Below are positions 20,604 through 32,869 of a stretch of DNA of 37,017 bases, in pieces. Both the position numbers and the translations under genes were made by a program. Origin of the DNA: Pezizomycotina sp. ARF18. Its lineage: Eukaryota > Ascomycota. Positions within the stretch are counted from its first letter, which is position 1. Each line of letters starts with the position of its first letter. The notes below the pieces were generated by a model. It ran no database searches. It was not told where the DNA came from and saw nothing but the letters and a program-made list of their open reading frames with translations. Location of the stretch: NCBI GenBank assembly GCA_002224055.1, contig AZLU01000085.1:1-37017 (forward strand). The letters are read 5' to 3'.

Positions 20604-20858
20604 TACAGTGATTCACTTGAAATACTTGCTGGTAAAGAAATGTCCCAGGATGATCGCCATTAGGGAAAAAACACTGCTGGGCCCTGGGATGTATCTTCTT
20701 AATTAAATATAGTTCCAGCTACATAATGTTTAATATGGGAAAGAACGACTTCGTCGGGGACTATTTATTTACGCCCGATGTTGTGATGGCGATCAGTTGG
20801 GTTTCCAGAGTAACGGCGCTAATTTAGCGTCGGCGCGGCCGGGCGCAGCTGGGCGAAG

Positions 20859-21495
20859 TCAAAAACCTTTTGCTGGTGGCTCCCAAGCTAAACATCCTAA
20901 CTGCACAGCGAACGAGAAGCCGATCACAATCAAGCGCTGTTTGTAGTTGGCATCTTGTTCCGTGGCAGAGTATTCGTACTGATCCTGGCCTCCGCTCAAG
21001 ATCACAGACAAGTTCCAAAGTCCAATTTCCATGGGGCGTGATGTATTTGGCTGGTAACTCCCAGAACAGTGTTAGCTTATCGGCACTCAACAGGCATTTG
21101 AGCAAAAAGGAGTGGTACGTGGTATGATGGGGAACATACGCGAGGAATAAAAGCCTGCCGTTTGGCCAACTCCAGTCTGGTCCGCGTTTTCCCGTGATGG
21201 TTACTGTAATGTACAAGTGGATGAAGAGAAGGTTGGGCGAAAAGAATAGGTAGCGCAGCTCCCAGACAGCATTTCTGATATAAATACATAGCGGTGGCTT
21301 TTTGAAGTTAGATAGCACTGGGAATATAGATTAGAAATTTTTGATAAGTCCGCATTGAATGCAGCAGATTTGATTTCGTGCCGATCGAATGTTCAACCAT
21401 GAATCTTTATACCTTGCCAGTCTGGATTCTCTCCATTCAAGTTTCTGAAGGCCAAAATCGCCAACAACGCAATTGTTTTACCTGGTATGACGCAT
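20859..21495 (-). CDS. Gene L: orphan membrane-associated protein, interrupted frame
   Basis: ATG 21495 (MRHT) leads, after one shift, into a hydrophobic helix (TIALLAILAFRNLNGENPDW) that may be a signal anchor. A 95-nt intron (21318-21412; GTATAA donor, TCCCAG acceptor, phase 1) precedes exon 2: VLSNFKKPPLCIYIRNAVWE, LRYLFFSPNLLFIHLYITVT, GPDWSWPNGRLLFLAYVPHH, LTLFWELPAKYITPHGNWTL. After a second shift near 20990 it reads ILSGGQDQYEYSATEQDANY and a second hydrophobic helix (LIVIGFSFAVQLGCLAW), stopping at TGA 20859-20861. About 205 residues. The aromatic-rich middle and two hydrophobic ends suggest a membrane or secreted protein. Family not recognised. Confidence 0.5.
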
Positions 21496-21853
21496 TTATA
21501 TCCTTTCCATTTATCTCATCACATGGGATATCCTGCTAATAAATTCAAAGATATCATTTGAAACTGTGGCTAAATGAAGAATTAACACCAATGATATTAA
21601 TACATACATCCATTGGCAGTTTGCGAATTACTAGCCTTGATCAAACTCTTAACAATAAGAAAATTGGAAAAAAAAAAAGGATTGCTTATCGATATTCTCA
21701 CTATAAACTACGAACCGTGTGTAATTTTATGGATTTGTTCACAGAAGACGAGTTGTCGTGGCAGTTTACTCGTAATCATAAGCTACTCCGGCGCCGCTGC
21801 TGACGTACAGATAATTTAGACCATCCGTGACAAGGACGATCCTAATTCACCCT

Positions 21854-24187
21854 TCACGTATCCCTGATCTCCTTGGGCAATCGTCTAATCATCGCTTCCA
21901 CCAGTTGAGTAATGACCTCCACGTCGATGCCTTCCTTTAAAAAGGTCAGGCGATTCTTAATATTCTACCAGTTGCATGCCACAGCGTAAATGTACAGCTC
22001 GTAGATATACGGAATTGCAAAGCTTTCGACACTTCCGAAATTTCCTCGGCATCAGGCTTCGGGGAACTGTGACGGGACTAACACACTAACTTATGTTCTC
22101 TTCTACCAAGCATGGAGACCTTGTAAAGTTCTCGCGTAACCTAACTACTGAAAACCGAGCACCAGAAAAGTATTTTTGTACTACTAGCAGGAACCGTATT
22201 CCACTCTACACGAATCAGGGAAACTTGAAGATACCCTCAAACAGGGCCGCCAGTTTGCCCGTGCTTTTTTCACCTTCCTCCGTTCCCTGCTGCCCGATCC
22301 TGTTTTGAATGTTCCCTTTTTCAACCGCTGAAAGGTCCTTTGGGAGAACTTTGCGGATAGGACCGTACGCTTGTTCCGCCGCCTTGATAGCGTGGGCATT
22401 GTTTCCAAAGAGATTTGCGGCGGCAGCCCTAGACTCCACGGCACGGTTCGTGAGATAATCCAGAGACTCATCGGAGAGCTCACCGTAATCTTTCCCGACT
22501 TCGCTGGACAGTCCTCTAGGAGCTTTTTCTCCCTCTTTCACATTCTCGTATCCGAACACCTTGCCAACAGTAGGCTTGTTCATGTAGTCCTCCGTGAGTT
22601 CGTGCGTGGCCTTGCACTCTTGAAACCAGGTTGCTGAGTGTGCTCCACCTCCCGTTTGAGCGCCTCTTCGTAGTCCTGTTGTTATAAATGGAGAAAAACG
22701 TTAACCCGCTTCCATTTTTTTGCCACCCCTGGAATTTGACGTACTGCATTTTTTTTTTTTTTCGGAATATGCGAATCACGTATTTACCTCCTGCATCGCC
22801 GCTGAAGCGATTTTAGCCGTATACTTCGTAGTGTGGCTTTCTCCCATAACCCAATTTATGAGGCGTTGGTACCAGGCGATGTTCCTCATCTCCCTCGTCC
22901 CGTACATCCCTCGAGCAGCGCTCTGTCACTCTCGGTTTGCTTCATGAAGGTTTTGGCGGCGTCCAGCCCCGCCACCTCTTTCATAGCGGTGGCACGCAAT
23001 TCGATATAGTTTTCGGGGCCGTTCTTTGGTATATTCTGAAATTGACTAGATTGGCTTTAGCGTTTGTTTTTTGATTGCGACATTTTGGAGGCATTATCGT
23101 GGAAAAGAGATACGTACGCCAGACGGTTTACGAGGGTATCCTCATTCGCAAACTTTCCAGTCTTCGGATCCCACTTCCCGAACCTCGCCTCCATTCCCTT
23201 CGCCCCGCTTCCATTTGTTTTTCCAGCATTTTGATGTCATCCACAGCATTCTTCGCTGTAGTCCATTCTGCTTGTTGCTCTTCAGTGAGGCCTGTCGACA
23301 TGACGCCTTTGGCTCCCGTGTGTAGCCCCTTGTTCTTATACTTATCGTAGTACGTATCATAATCACGGAAGGCAGATGCGTATTTTACAGCACTTTTTGA
23401 GCGGGTCTCCGGGTTTATAGCCAACCTCCAGTCCCAGTAACCCTTCTCGGAAGCTAGAGTCCGCCCGTATACGTCGTCGGCCTCTTTGAGGCCGTTCCTG
23501 AGCCCAGGCTAAACACCGAAACAAAGGATGGAATGAAAACGAAACCCGGTTAGTAAGGCATGTAGTTAATCGTGGCTTTCTTCCAGATTTTAGGGGCCAG
23601 ACGCCCTTGGGTTGCATTCTACGACAGGATAGAGTGGTATCAAGGTTACTTACGTCCTTGATCTTCGCGTATGTGATATCAGACCGGTCGTCGTCCAACC
23701 ATATAGTCGGCCGACGCTTGTTTTCCGAAGGCTTCTCCTCGATAGTCAGGATGGGATCTTCTCCTGGACCACCCTTCGGCAGTTCATGTTCGAAACCGAT
23801 TTCTTTCTCCGAAGGTACATGAGCTCCCTCCTGGGGTTCCGGTTCTTCTGATTGAAGAGTACTCAGGCTTGCCTGACCTTCGGAATTGGGCTCTTCTTTC
23901 AAGGAGTGATCGGCGAAAACCCCGCTGGAGTCCCTCCCCGACCCATCTTCCAACTGAGAAATTTCATCCGCTTTCTCGTTCGTTCTCCCCTCCTCGAGGT
24001 TCCTGGGAGGTGCATTTTCGCCAACGAAGCCGGCGGGTACATTGCCAGCCAAGCTCTTGGGCTCCACCTCCGGACCGTCAGCCCACGGTTTCCCAAACAG
24101 AGGCTGCACCGGCCTTGCTACGCCGATGTTGGTGAGCGCTGAAAGGGTGATAATCAAAGAGAGGCAGTTAATTAAAGACAAACGCAT
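21854..24187 (-). CDS. Gene F: secreted multi-exon orphan protein, interrupted frame
   Basis: Exon 1 (24187-23654, 178 codons) has a signal peptide (MRLSLINCLSLIITLSALTN) and then an acidic Glu/Pro/Gly-rich region (SLKEEPNSEGQASLSTLQSE). Introns 23509-23653 (GTAAGT), 23036-23113 and 22676-22787 (GTAAAT) are all phase 0. Exon 2 reads GLKEADDVYGRTLASEKGYW, then RFGKWDPKTGKFANEDTLVN after a shift in a C run at 23203-23206. Exon 3 has NGPENYIELRATAMKEVAGL and, after a shift at about 22915, IAWYQRLINWVMGESHTTKY. Exon 4 has DYGELSDESLDYLTNRAVES and YGPIRKVLPKDLSAVEKGNI. A last exon (about 22060-21854) reads IPYIYELYIYAVACNW, TAG 21965-21967, NIKNRLTFLKEGIDVEVITQ and ends in TGA. Its exact acceptor is uncertain. 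About 560 residues, few Cys. No family recognised; an extracellular helical protein is likely. Confidence 0.62.
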
Positions 24188-25630
24188 TGTTTATGGCTGA
24201 TGAGGCGATATGAATCGAGCTTAATGAGAAATTCTAATTCGTAGGTCGTTTAATTCAGATGTGTCGTGAACGGAATCCAAAATTATTTCTAACTGATGAA
24301 GATTCAGAATGTGAAAAATATGAGGGATTAGGAGATTTCCCTCCATTAATTATATTGAGAACGCGATGGAATCTTAAGCGGGCTACTGGAGGAGACGTCA
24401 CTCGACATTCTAGAACATCATAATCCAAAATTATAAGCTTCATCTTTGAGTTTTGTTAATATCGCAGCATGTGTGAATCTAGACGAGTCGGCACTAGAGT
24501 TTAACTTGGAGCGAAATTCATGTATTATGAACCTTGAGCTACTCCTTAGAAGAATACCCAAGATACACGACTCTAAGTGCGCATTAATGCAAAAGATGGC
24601 AGTAAAATACCTCTGGGAATCAATCCCATTCAGCTCAAATGATCTCATGAAGCCGTCATGGGCAACTTTCACATTGTGAGAGAACTAGCCTTAGCAGAGC
24701 TATGTATTGAAGCTCCGGTGAGCTTATTAGTCTTCGCTTTTAGTAGCTGGATTCTAGAATTATCGTGATATCCCAGCAAGCCATTGACGATTTTGAAATG
24801 AACAACAAGCTTGAAGTTAAAGCAAAAATCAGCAATATAAAGTTCTTACTAGGCATATTAGCGACCTCCTCAGTAGATAGGTCCTGATTTCAGCAGAATA
24901 ATTATCGATTAAGAACTTCGGAGGCGTCGAGATGCTGAGGCCTTGATTAACGATCGATATCAAGTCCCTGAACCGTGTGCTCCTACATCACGCCTTATTA
25001 CCAAGTCCATTTCCCGAGAGGAGCCTAATACGGCTTCCCGGCCTCGTAATCGTGAATTTCGCTACTACGAAGGATATATCATAAACTTGAGCATGATACG
25101 AGCAGCCACCGTTATAGAAAATGCCCACCCAACCCGGGGTCCGAAACAGAGCTATATTAAGGTTGTCGTTATTTGATCCTATAATTATAGTGAATGATCC
25201 ATTCCTTCGATCGAGCGCGTCAAACTAATTTTTTTGAAATCTAAGACATCCGTATGATATAATTCACCACATGGCCTTCGCAGGTCTTTGAATGACTTAC
25301 ACGTTGTACCCGACCTAAACTCTCCTGTCTGTGGCTTTTTTTTTTTCTTTTTTTCTTTTTTGGGCTGTTCGTGTCCAGAAGACTAATATCGCCTGGATAC
25401 GAGTAAGAGAGCAATATACTGGTTGATTTACGAATAGTAAGCCACCCATTGGTACAGTTTTTCACCCGATCGCAATTGCGATTAGCGGTACGGGAAGGTA
25501 GTATATTTCCACTTTGTCAAATGAAAGGGTTCTGTTATCATGACGCAAAACTACATTCGAGATTAGTCTTTTTTTTGTCATAATTTCGCCAATCAACAGT
25601 TCTCGATACCGCGACGCGTATCAAGCCGAG

Positions 25631-25638
25631 TATATAAG
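25631..25638 (+). promoter_or_regulatory. TATA-box-like element
   Basis: TATATAAG in a GC-flanked context, 32 nt before an ATG (25670). Isolated, so it may be chance in AT-rich DNA. Confidence 0.25.
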
Positions 25639-25669
25639 AGGGCTTGCGCTTTTTTGGAACGTCAAGACC

Positions 25670-25786
25670 ATGAGAGGTCGAGACTATTTCCGCTACCTAA
25701 CGGCTTTCTGTTTAAGACAGCGTGATATGTGTCATAATTGTTATAGGTGTAAAGAATATGGGTCCTATTTCGCTGGTAGGTTTTGA
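25670..25786 (+). CDS. Possible 38-residue Cys-containing small ORF
   Basis: MRGRDYFRYLTAFCLRQRD is followed by MCHNCYRCKEYG and a TGA stop. A CxxCxxC-like cluster sits in the middle. The TATA-like motif just upstream makes it worth listing, but the ATG is too close to the TATA for a normal leader and no other support exists. Confidence 0.15.
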   Translation: MRGRDYFRYLTAFCLRQRDMCHNCYRCKEYGSYFAGRF

Positions 25787-26069
25787 AATATAACCTCACT
25801 CAGATGCTCGGCGCGGTTGAAGAGTTCCTTTTTAGACCTCCTAACTTCGAAGAGATATCGGCAGTTATTCACTCATCCATAGGAGCTTACTAAAAGTACA
25901 GCGGAACGTGTAGCCGCCGCAATAAATCGAAGCTACCATTGCTGCTTATTTTCGTGCCCAAGTTTACATCGTATGATGTTGGAATTCTTGATCCGATAAT
26001 CCATATTTCAAGCCGAAGCAGATTACTCGCATCGACAGTCCTTAAAAAGCCACATACGAAACACGTTAT

Positions 26070-26105
26070 AAAAATAAAAATAAAAATAAAAATAAAATAA
26101 AAAAA
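26070..26105. repeat. AAAAAT microsatellite
   Basis: Repeated ATAAAA units, about six copies, within an AT-rich spacer. Confidence 0.85.
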
Positions 26106-27425
26106 CGTGCGCAACGGCTTTCTCCGCTCCAAGCTAGGTCTTGCGATATTCAAGGGTCGAATAGTGCGGGGCAAACGTTGTTGGTGATCGTGAATTGTCG
26201 CGGAGACGAGAGCTCGATCAGGCAGGAGAGGGACAATTCAGGTCGATACGCCCGGTATAATCGTTTAAAATTGCGTGGCGATAAAATGAAGTCATCTGTC
26301 ATATTGGAATTTATAGATTCAGGTTTAAAATTAAACATGAGAATCTCATCCAAAGGACCTTTTTCTATATATAAAAGTATATATTGGTTTTTGTGTTGCG
26401 AGGATCGTCCGCCTCGGGAATATGCCTGAGACATCTCGACATCGAAACTGTCTGGCTCCCGATCTGGACAGGGTTCCTGATATTTCGAACTGAACCCGCC
26501 CGAAGGCCAATACTTTTTTCAGACGTTTTCCATTCACACCCATGCTAACCGATCGGAAGAGGCTCCCTTGTTCGTGAACCTCCACGGCCGCGGCTCGGCC
26601 AAGGGTGTTTTTAAAAGCATATTCTCAACTCCGGCTTCAGCTCAAAGCGGAATCAAAACGGGCGGGCGCAAGGCCGTCTTGGGTAGTAAATTCTCCCGAA
26701 GCGAAGCCCCCCCCAAAAAATGCGGGGATATGATCTCAAATCCTTCTTGTTATCGATCGTCGGAAATCATTCTTATAAACCCTTATCCTTGACGATTAGT
26801 TGTAACATTTGATCCAAATACCTCTGCAACGTAGTGCGAGGATCTTCCAGACAGGCAGCTGCGCCTCCGAGAGTCAAGAAACTTTCTCGACATCATACGA
26901 TCTCTGAAGAACGGAAGATTCCTCGGATCTGTGTTATCCTCGGAGGCGTTGCGTATGTTTGCAAACGTGGAGCATGGGTGAAGAACTGAAGGTACTCGAT
27001 ATTCACGACTTCATCTGCGCGTTTTGAGGTAAATGCGGCTAGAATATTGTAATCCTACAGCATCTGTGTTTCTCTACTGGCAGAAACTGATAACTGTGTT
27101 TACTGGTGATAAGAGAACACGCTATAAGCATAACGAACAGTCTGATATACGACGCGGAAGTCGAGCGACAACGGAACCATCATATTAATCATCGACGAAG
27201 CGTATATAGGTACTGCTCACCCCAGCCTAAAAAATTAACGATACAGCAGAATATATGGACAGGATTTAACAAAACATGACTTTTACAAGACAAACATAAC
27301 GATACAACTACTGGGCTTATAGAATTACAAAAAAAAAAATGATTAAACGTGCTTGAAGACCAATTTACAATCATGAAGATATATAATGCCATGGATACGT
27401 GAAACCCCCTTTAATTTTGACGCAG

Positions 27426-28545
27426 TTACTCATTACCAGCACTCAGAGGCTTTTGGCCGACCGTATTGATGAACCGCATGTACGTGTGCGCTTTCTTATT
27501 CCGTAGCGACTTTTTAATTTGTCGAGATGCTCCATCGTGTCCTCGAGCGACCATCCTAGTGCCTATCAATTCAACATATCTTAGTACTCTCTCGAAGCTA
27601 AAAAAATGTTAGGATCACATACCTTCGTATACAGCGTCAGCGTCCAACCTTCAATCCCCTGCAGCAGATTAATCAAAACATCGCCCCCAAATTCTTCATC
27701 TTCGGGTCCTTCGGCCACGGCCCGATCGGCACCTTATACACCTCCTGCGTAACGTTCGTGAAACCCGCGTCCTCCATATCCTTCCTTATCGTCTTCTCAA
27801 TACTCAGCTTCAACCCGAACCTCGTCAATGCTTCCTCCACGTTATTAAGCCATGTAACGAATATCCAATCCTTCGGTATCGAATTATCGTCGCTTTCTAC
27901 TTTCGGTGCCTCTGAGAAGCACTCGAAGTATCCGCCCGGCCGAGTGACACCGAAGACGTCTTTACAGAATTTCGACCAGTCCATTATTACGGCGTGCATG
28001 GCGCGGGCGTGGACTAGATCGAACGAGTTGGGGGTATACGTCCACCGGCTCTCGACGTGTTCGACTTCGAACTGTACGTTCGGCGGTACCCACCGCGGCT
28101 GGACGGGCGCGTTATCGAACCCTATAACCTGTGCGCTGGGGTACTCGTCCGCTACATCTATCGCCCACAGTCCCGTCCCCGTACCGATATCCAGTATCCT
28201 CTGCGGATTCTTTCCGACCGGCGCGCGGAATAGTTTTACGGCGCCGCCTTGTTTCCAGCTCGGGTCCGACGCCATCGTCATCGCTTCGGTGTATATCTTA
28301 TGGAACATGTCCAGCTGGTCGAGCTGCGTCTCGTCGATAGGGACGAAAGCGCCGACGACGTCGGAGTCCATGTACTGCCGTCCGTGCTCGTGCTTGATGC
28401 GGTCGCGGAGCCAGTTAGTCTTGAGGGTATCCGTGATCGAGCCATCCTCGGAGCTGTAGAGGGAGTCGTGGAGGGAGCTGTTGTCGGAGTCATCGCTGGC
28501 CGAAGAAGACGCTTCTAGGAACTGAGCCGATTTTGGAGGACACAT
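27426..28545 (-). CDS. LaeA-like class I SAM-dependent methyltransferase, interrupted near C-terminus
   Basis: Exon 1 runs 28545-27623 and exon 2 27562-27426, with a 60-nt intron (GTATGT donor, GATAG acceptor). The Ser/Asp-rich N-terminus (about 50 residues) is followed by YMDSDVVGAFVPIDETQLDQ, the usual fungal Y-x-P-ND/DE-E lead-in, then SAM motif I (ILDIGTGTGLWAIDVADEYP), the acidic ribose contact (QVIGFDNAPVQPRWVPPN), FDLVHARAMHAVIMDW and RPGGYFECFSE, and the family C-terminus IGPWPKDPKMKN. One base is missing from the C5 run at 27684-27688; beyond it the frame gives LINLLQGIEGWTLTLYTK and, in exon 2, ALGWSLEDTMEHLDKLKS, then after a second shift KAHTYMRFINTVGQKPLSAG and TAA. Length about 350 is normal for the family. 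Substrate unknown; relatives regulate or tailor secondary metabolism. No biosynthetic cluster is adjacent. Confidence 0.85.
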
Positions 28546-29974
28546 CTTATTGTTATATTTTCTTTTCTTTTCTTTTTCCTTATTTTTATTTTTAAAAAAC
28601 TACACTTTTGCAGGCAGCAATATCTACTCAGGGCGTCTAAGCCTTTCCACTACTGTCGTTTAAATCGCTTTTGTCAATCGCGCTTGTCGGGTGCACTACC
28701 TATTCCGTACTAGAAGCAAAAAAAAATACAAATACAAATATGAAAAAACGATGTCTTGAAATAAAAAAGATATTTTTTTTGACTAGGAAGCGGATCCCGC
28801 TATATAAATGGTGGGAGTTTAGGTAGAAAAGTATATATGGACTTACTACTGTAAGCGTCGATATACCCTTGATGTATCCTTGCGAGAGCTCAGCATCTTT
28901 TGTCTATCCTCTGGCAAGGATTCTTGTGTTTAACCTCTTTCCTGACAGAGCGATAGAACGCAAATTTGAACATCCTCGATCCATCGCATATAACACTTTT
29001 TTGAGTCCTCCTTCTTTGGCAATCAGCTTATCGTTAAGCGATCGATAAATGTGGAAGCCAATGTCACACGCGTGACACGACGCAACAGTGTCAAATTTAA
29101 ACCTTTCAAAGCCGTAGCGAGGAATGTCTGCAATTATCCGCAAATCGGATGCAACCCTTAGACTTCCAGGTGGAGAAAGCGAGTAAAAACGCGGCAACCG
29201 GACCGTTGTTATCAGCCGACCGATTTTTCCCAGGCGGCTAAGCTCACCTCTGCAGACCGCGGACGTTTGTTCTCGTGAAGGAAAATGCCATATTGAAAAG
29301 AATAGCTATGTAAATTCTACATATACGATTCCTTGCAGGTAGCTATATCCCTGTCATAACTTGCGCAACAAGATTCCAGAAGGAGTAGTATGAAGTAAAC
29401 CCTGTTCACTGTTGGCTATAGTCAAGGATTTATCTGCAAAAGATCCAATAGAGCAAGTACATTACCTATATCATCAGGGAATTAATAATAAGTGTCCATG
29501 CAACGCCCGAAATATCTGCCACGTTATTATGACTTGCGTTTTTTTACTAAGTATTTCGGTAATGCGACGAAAGGGTCCTTGATGGAAAGGAACTCTCGCG
29601 GAGGATTGATTTAGCTGGCTGATACCCGAAATTTCAATTTCAGATCTCTCGTACCTTCAGTTTTTTTTTTTTTTTTTTTTTTTTTTAGGCAATCCTACTT
29701 CCGTATTTCATTATACGAGAGGTCCGTCAAGGACATGGGCTTCATACGTAGAATTCTTATAATATATCATATCTTCGATATACGTATATGAAAACCACCG
29801 TGCCGGAATTAACGGCCATATAATATGATAACAAAATTCAGGATAATCCTCGAAAGATCTAAGTAATATATACCACGAGATCCTCAAATACCCATGTTTT
29901 CCCTCTTGTCCAGCATCAGGTACTTAAGAGATATATCAACTTGAAGAAGGCCCTCTTTCCGCACAGATCCGCAG

Positions 29975-30005
<31 letters not shown>

Positions 30006-32869
30006 ATCCGCATCTTCGAAATACCGTGGATGGCAGCTTCACTTCTGGCTGACTTTCGTACGTCATACTTCCTTCCCTTTTTCCAGCTATCGTGAACTTG
30101 AAGAGCTCGACCGGAATAACAGCAACTGTAGCCTATCCATATCCTCCGCTATTCCCTGTCTCATACCTGCAGTATACTACTTTCTTCCTCTGTTAATGTC
30201 TCGCGGCCGCGGTCGGTATGCATCTTACGTGTACCTCCCTAACGCCCGTGCTATCTTTCTTCCGGAATTTATCCAAGACTTATCCTGATATATCGATATA
30301 TCACCGTGAATGGCAATTGGAGTACTTCTTCAAGAAAGCGCCCAGAACATGTAGAAAAAAAAAAAAAAAAGGTGAAGAAGTTCTTCCGAGGAACATCCCA
30401 GTTCGAGTAAATACCTCCGAAACCACGCTGTAACACAAATACCTACGGATTCACCGAAACCGAAATGGAGATAAACCAAATGCAGCACGGCCGTATTTTC
30501 CCTAGATCCCCTTCGGAATTGCGACCTGTCAAAGATGATCAATATAAAACAACTTTTTCCCCGGGAATTTTTTTTTGACAAAATTATAAATCCGCCTTCG
30601 GTCGAATTGGTGATATACAAATAGACTGTATATCCGAAGTACTTTCTCTACCTGTAGTTTTCCCTCGATGAAGAAAAGGAAACAGCGTAATCGCCGTGAA
30701 GCACGATGTAACGAACAATGTATCAAGACCGCCACACCGAACCCAAAAAAAAAAAAAAAAAAAAAAAAAGGACAAAAGAGGATCGGCTCATGGATCACAA
30801 TATATCACACTCGGTAGAGAAAACATATTAAGAGGAAACGTCTCAGAAGGGCTGCAACTGCGATCCATGTGTCTCCACAATCACACATTAGCGCCCGCTG
30901 TTTAAAGAGTCAGCGTCTGCTTGGTCAGATATTTCAATCACGTCTGTTATTATTCCAATCACGAACAAAAATCAAACATGTTCTGCAGACGGCCTCGCGG
31001 TTTTCCCTTCAGAGTCCGCGCCATATGATCATACATGCAGGGCCGGGACTCACAATCGTACGCGCACTATACCGCACAAATTGCGAACGAGCCTCCGTAG
31101 GGCTGTCCTCCGAGTCCTTCTTCCCTTCCGGGGAAATCTTACTATTTGTCTCGCCTAGGAAAGAAGCGAAAACATGTCTCTGTTTTATATTGAACAGCTT
31201 CACAATTTCAAAGGCCAAAAGGACCTTCATGAAGGGTACTTTACTGTTCGCAATGCACTACGTAACAGAGAGGCTCCTTTCTTCACTACCGATATCGAAT
31301 CAGGGTTCTCGCGTGAAAAGTTCGCAATTGAAGGTATAACGTTTACGATTTTTCGTTTTTGCGAGTATACCACGAATAGCCGTTCAAGAAGCCGTTTTGT
31401 TTTTTGCGCAGCAAACGTACGATAGTCAAAAGAGTGTCCAGTCTGGAAGTAACACTAACGGTGTTTTGTCTACAGCTACATTACCCAGTCGTTCTATATG
31501 CTAGATATGCCTCCATGTATACGTGTATCAAAGTTAGCTAGGTATTCTCCCAAAGAAGCTATCTCCAGCGGGGACCTATATCAAGATGTCGGATAAACCC
31601 GGTTTCGCTATAGCACGGAGGAAAAGTATCACGAGGAGGACTTCGCCTTTTTCGCCGGTCTTACCGGAGGAAGGATAGGACAGATTATTATAATTCAAGC
31701 TTTGTATGGAATTATCTATATCCACAGAGTTAGCTAACGTGATACCGGCGGGGGGGGGGCAATAGCTCTTGAAAAGTTTTTATATCCACTTTATCTACGC
31801 ATATAATAGCTTTACTTCCCGCAAAATTTGAGCCCTCCGTACGCTTCAAAGCTCGCAGATATACCATCGTGTTTTCGCTTTTGCAGACCAGACCCGTCTT
31901 GTATCGATAACGGGCGTGCTCCTAGCGCAATATAATTATATATATATATAAAAAAAAAGTCGTCCAAAAATATCACCCAGGGCTTTCTTCTCAGGACCTG
32001 TTCGATATATGATATGATGTAGACCATTCTTCCCAAACATCACCATTGCACACAGCCTTCGAAGCTTCCTCCGAACGTGAGACACTTTTCTTTCTTTTCC
32101 TTTTCCTTTTCGATGCTGACGTTGACACCAACCCATACATCAAAATTCGTGAACCGACCATCCCGAACCCCCAACCAACCACCGCCAACCAAATTCTACG
32201 CTAAAACCCAAAAACGCTAAGGATTTCCAATAAGACCAAAGAAAAAACACAACCACGGTCCACGGCCCAATAACCGTCCTCCTCGAGCGGAAATTGTGGA
32301 AATTACGTGTTCTGTCGGCACCTCGAATTCCGAATTCCTTATCTTTTTGGAAAGAGAAAAAAAAAAAAAAAAATAGGGGTTTGTGATTCGTCCGTATATT
32401 TCTGCCTCTAGAATTTTCACTCTTGACGATGATTGAGTTTGTAGCCGGACGAATGATCACAATTGGTTTGAATTAATTTCTTCTTTACCATAATAGCCTC
32501 CCCTGCTGCTCTCGTAATTGTCTCCTCCTTCCTTTCGCAACTGGGTGTAGTGAAAATACGTAACAAAGTAAAAAAAAAAAAAAAAAAAAAAAAACGTGAA
32601 AAAAATGCGTCGCGTAAGTAGGGCGCTCATGAACAAAATAATACAATCAATAGAAAAAGGCGTGAAGTAATACAATCAATAGAAGCGAAATAAACGTAAA
32701 AACGTAAACAATATAAGGGGATTTCGGCTTATTTCTCCATCTCTCCGGTGATTCGTTTATATACTATTTCCCCCATTCATTAATCTTTTTTTTTGAATCG
32801 AGCCTTTGAATCCCCAATAACAAAATCAATAATTCTCCATTAAAAAAAATAAAAAAAAATGACAATCCG
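28546..32869. other. 4.3-kb gene-poor AT-rich region with long A/T runs
   Basis: No gene supported. Homopolymers: T26 at 29661-29686, A29 at 29975-30003, A16 at 30355-30370, A25 at 30745-30769, A17 at about 32357-32373 and A25 at 32570-32594. A TATATAAA motif at 28801 may belong to the methyltransferase promoter region on the other strand (minus: TTTATATAG). A minus-strand frame at 28904-29197 has moderate coding character (CHACDIGFHIYRSLNDKL) but no supporting signal. A G10 run lies near 31749-31758. Confidence 0.45.
29661..30003. repeat. Paired T26 and A29 homopolymers
   Basis: T26 at 29661-29686 and A29 at 29975-30003 lie in opposite orientation about 290 nt apart, so they could pair as an inverted repeat. 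No coding sequence is seen between them. Confidence 0.5.

Larger units (their letters stand above)
24188..27425. other. 3.2-kb gene-poor AT-rich region
   Basis: No gene supported. Open frames at 24418-24679 and 24943-25176 occur on one or both strands and look like degraded sequence, perhaps a decayed mobile element, but no transposase or reverse-transcriptase motif is visible. A canonical TATA box (about 25631-25638) precedes a 38-codon frame. An AAAAAT microsatellite lies at 26070-26105. Confidence 0.45.

Noticed and set aside
24418-24679. Open frames on both strands
   Set aside because: Complementary frames of equal length with no motif; probably chance or decayed sequence.
27758-28459. 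233-codon plus-strand open frame
   Set aside because: Antisense shadow of the methyltransferase.
29941-30288. Plus-strand open frame with a poly-Lys run
   Set aside because: The run is coded by the A29 homopolymer; flanking residues look random.
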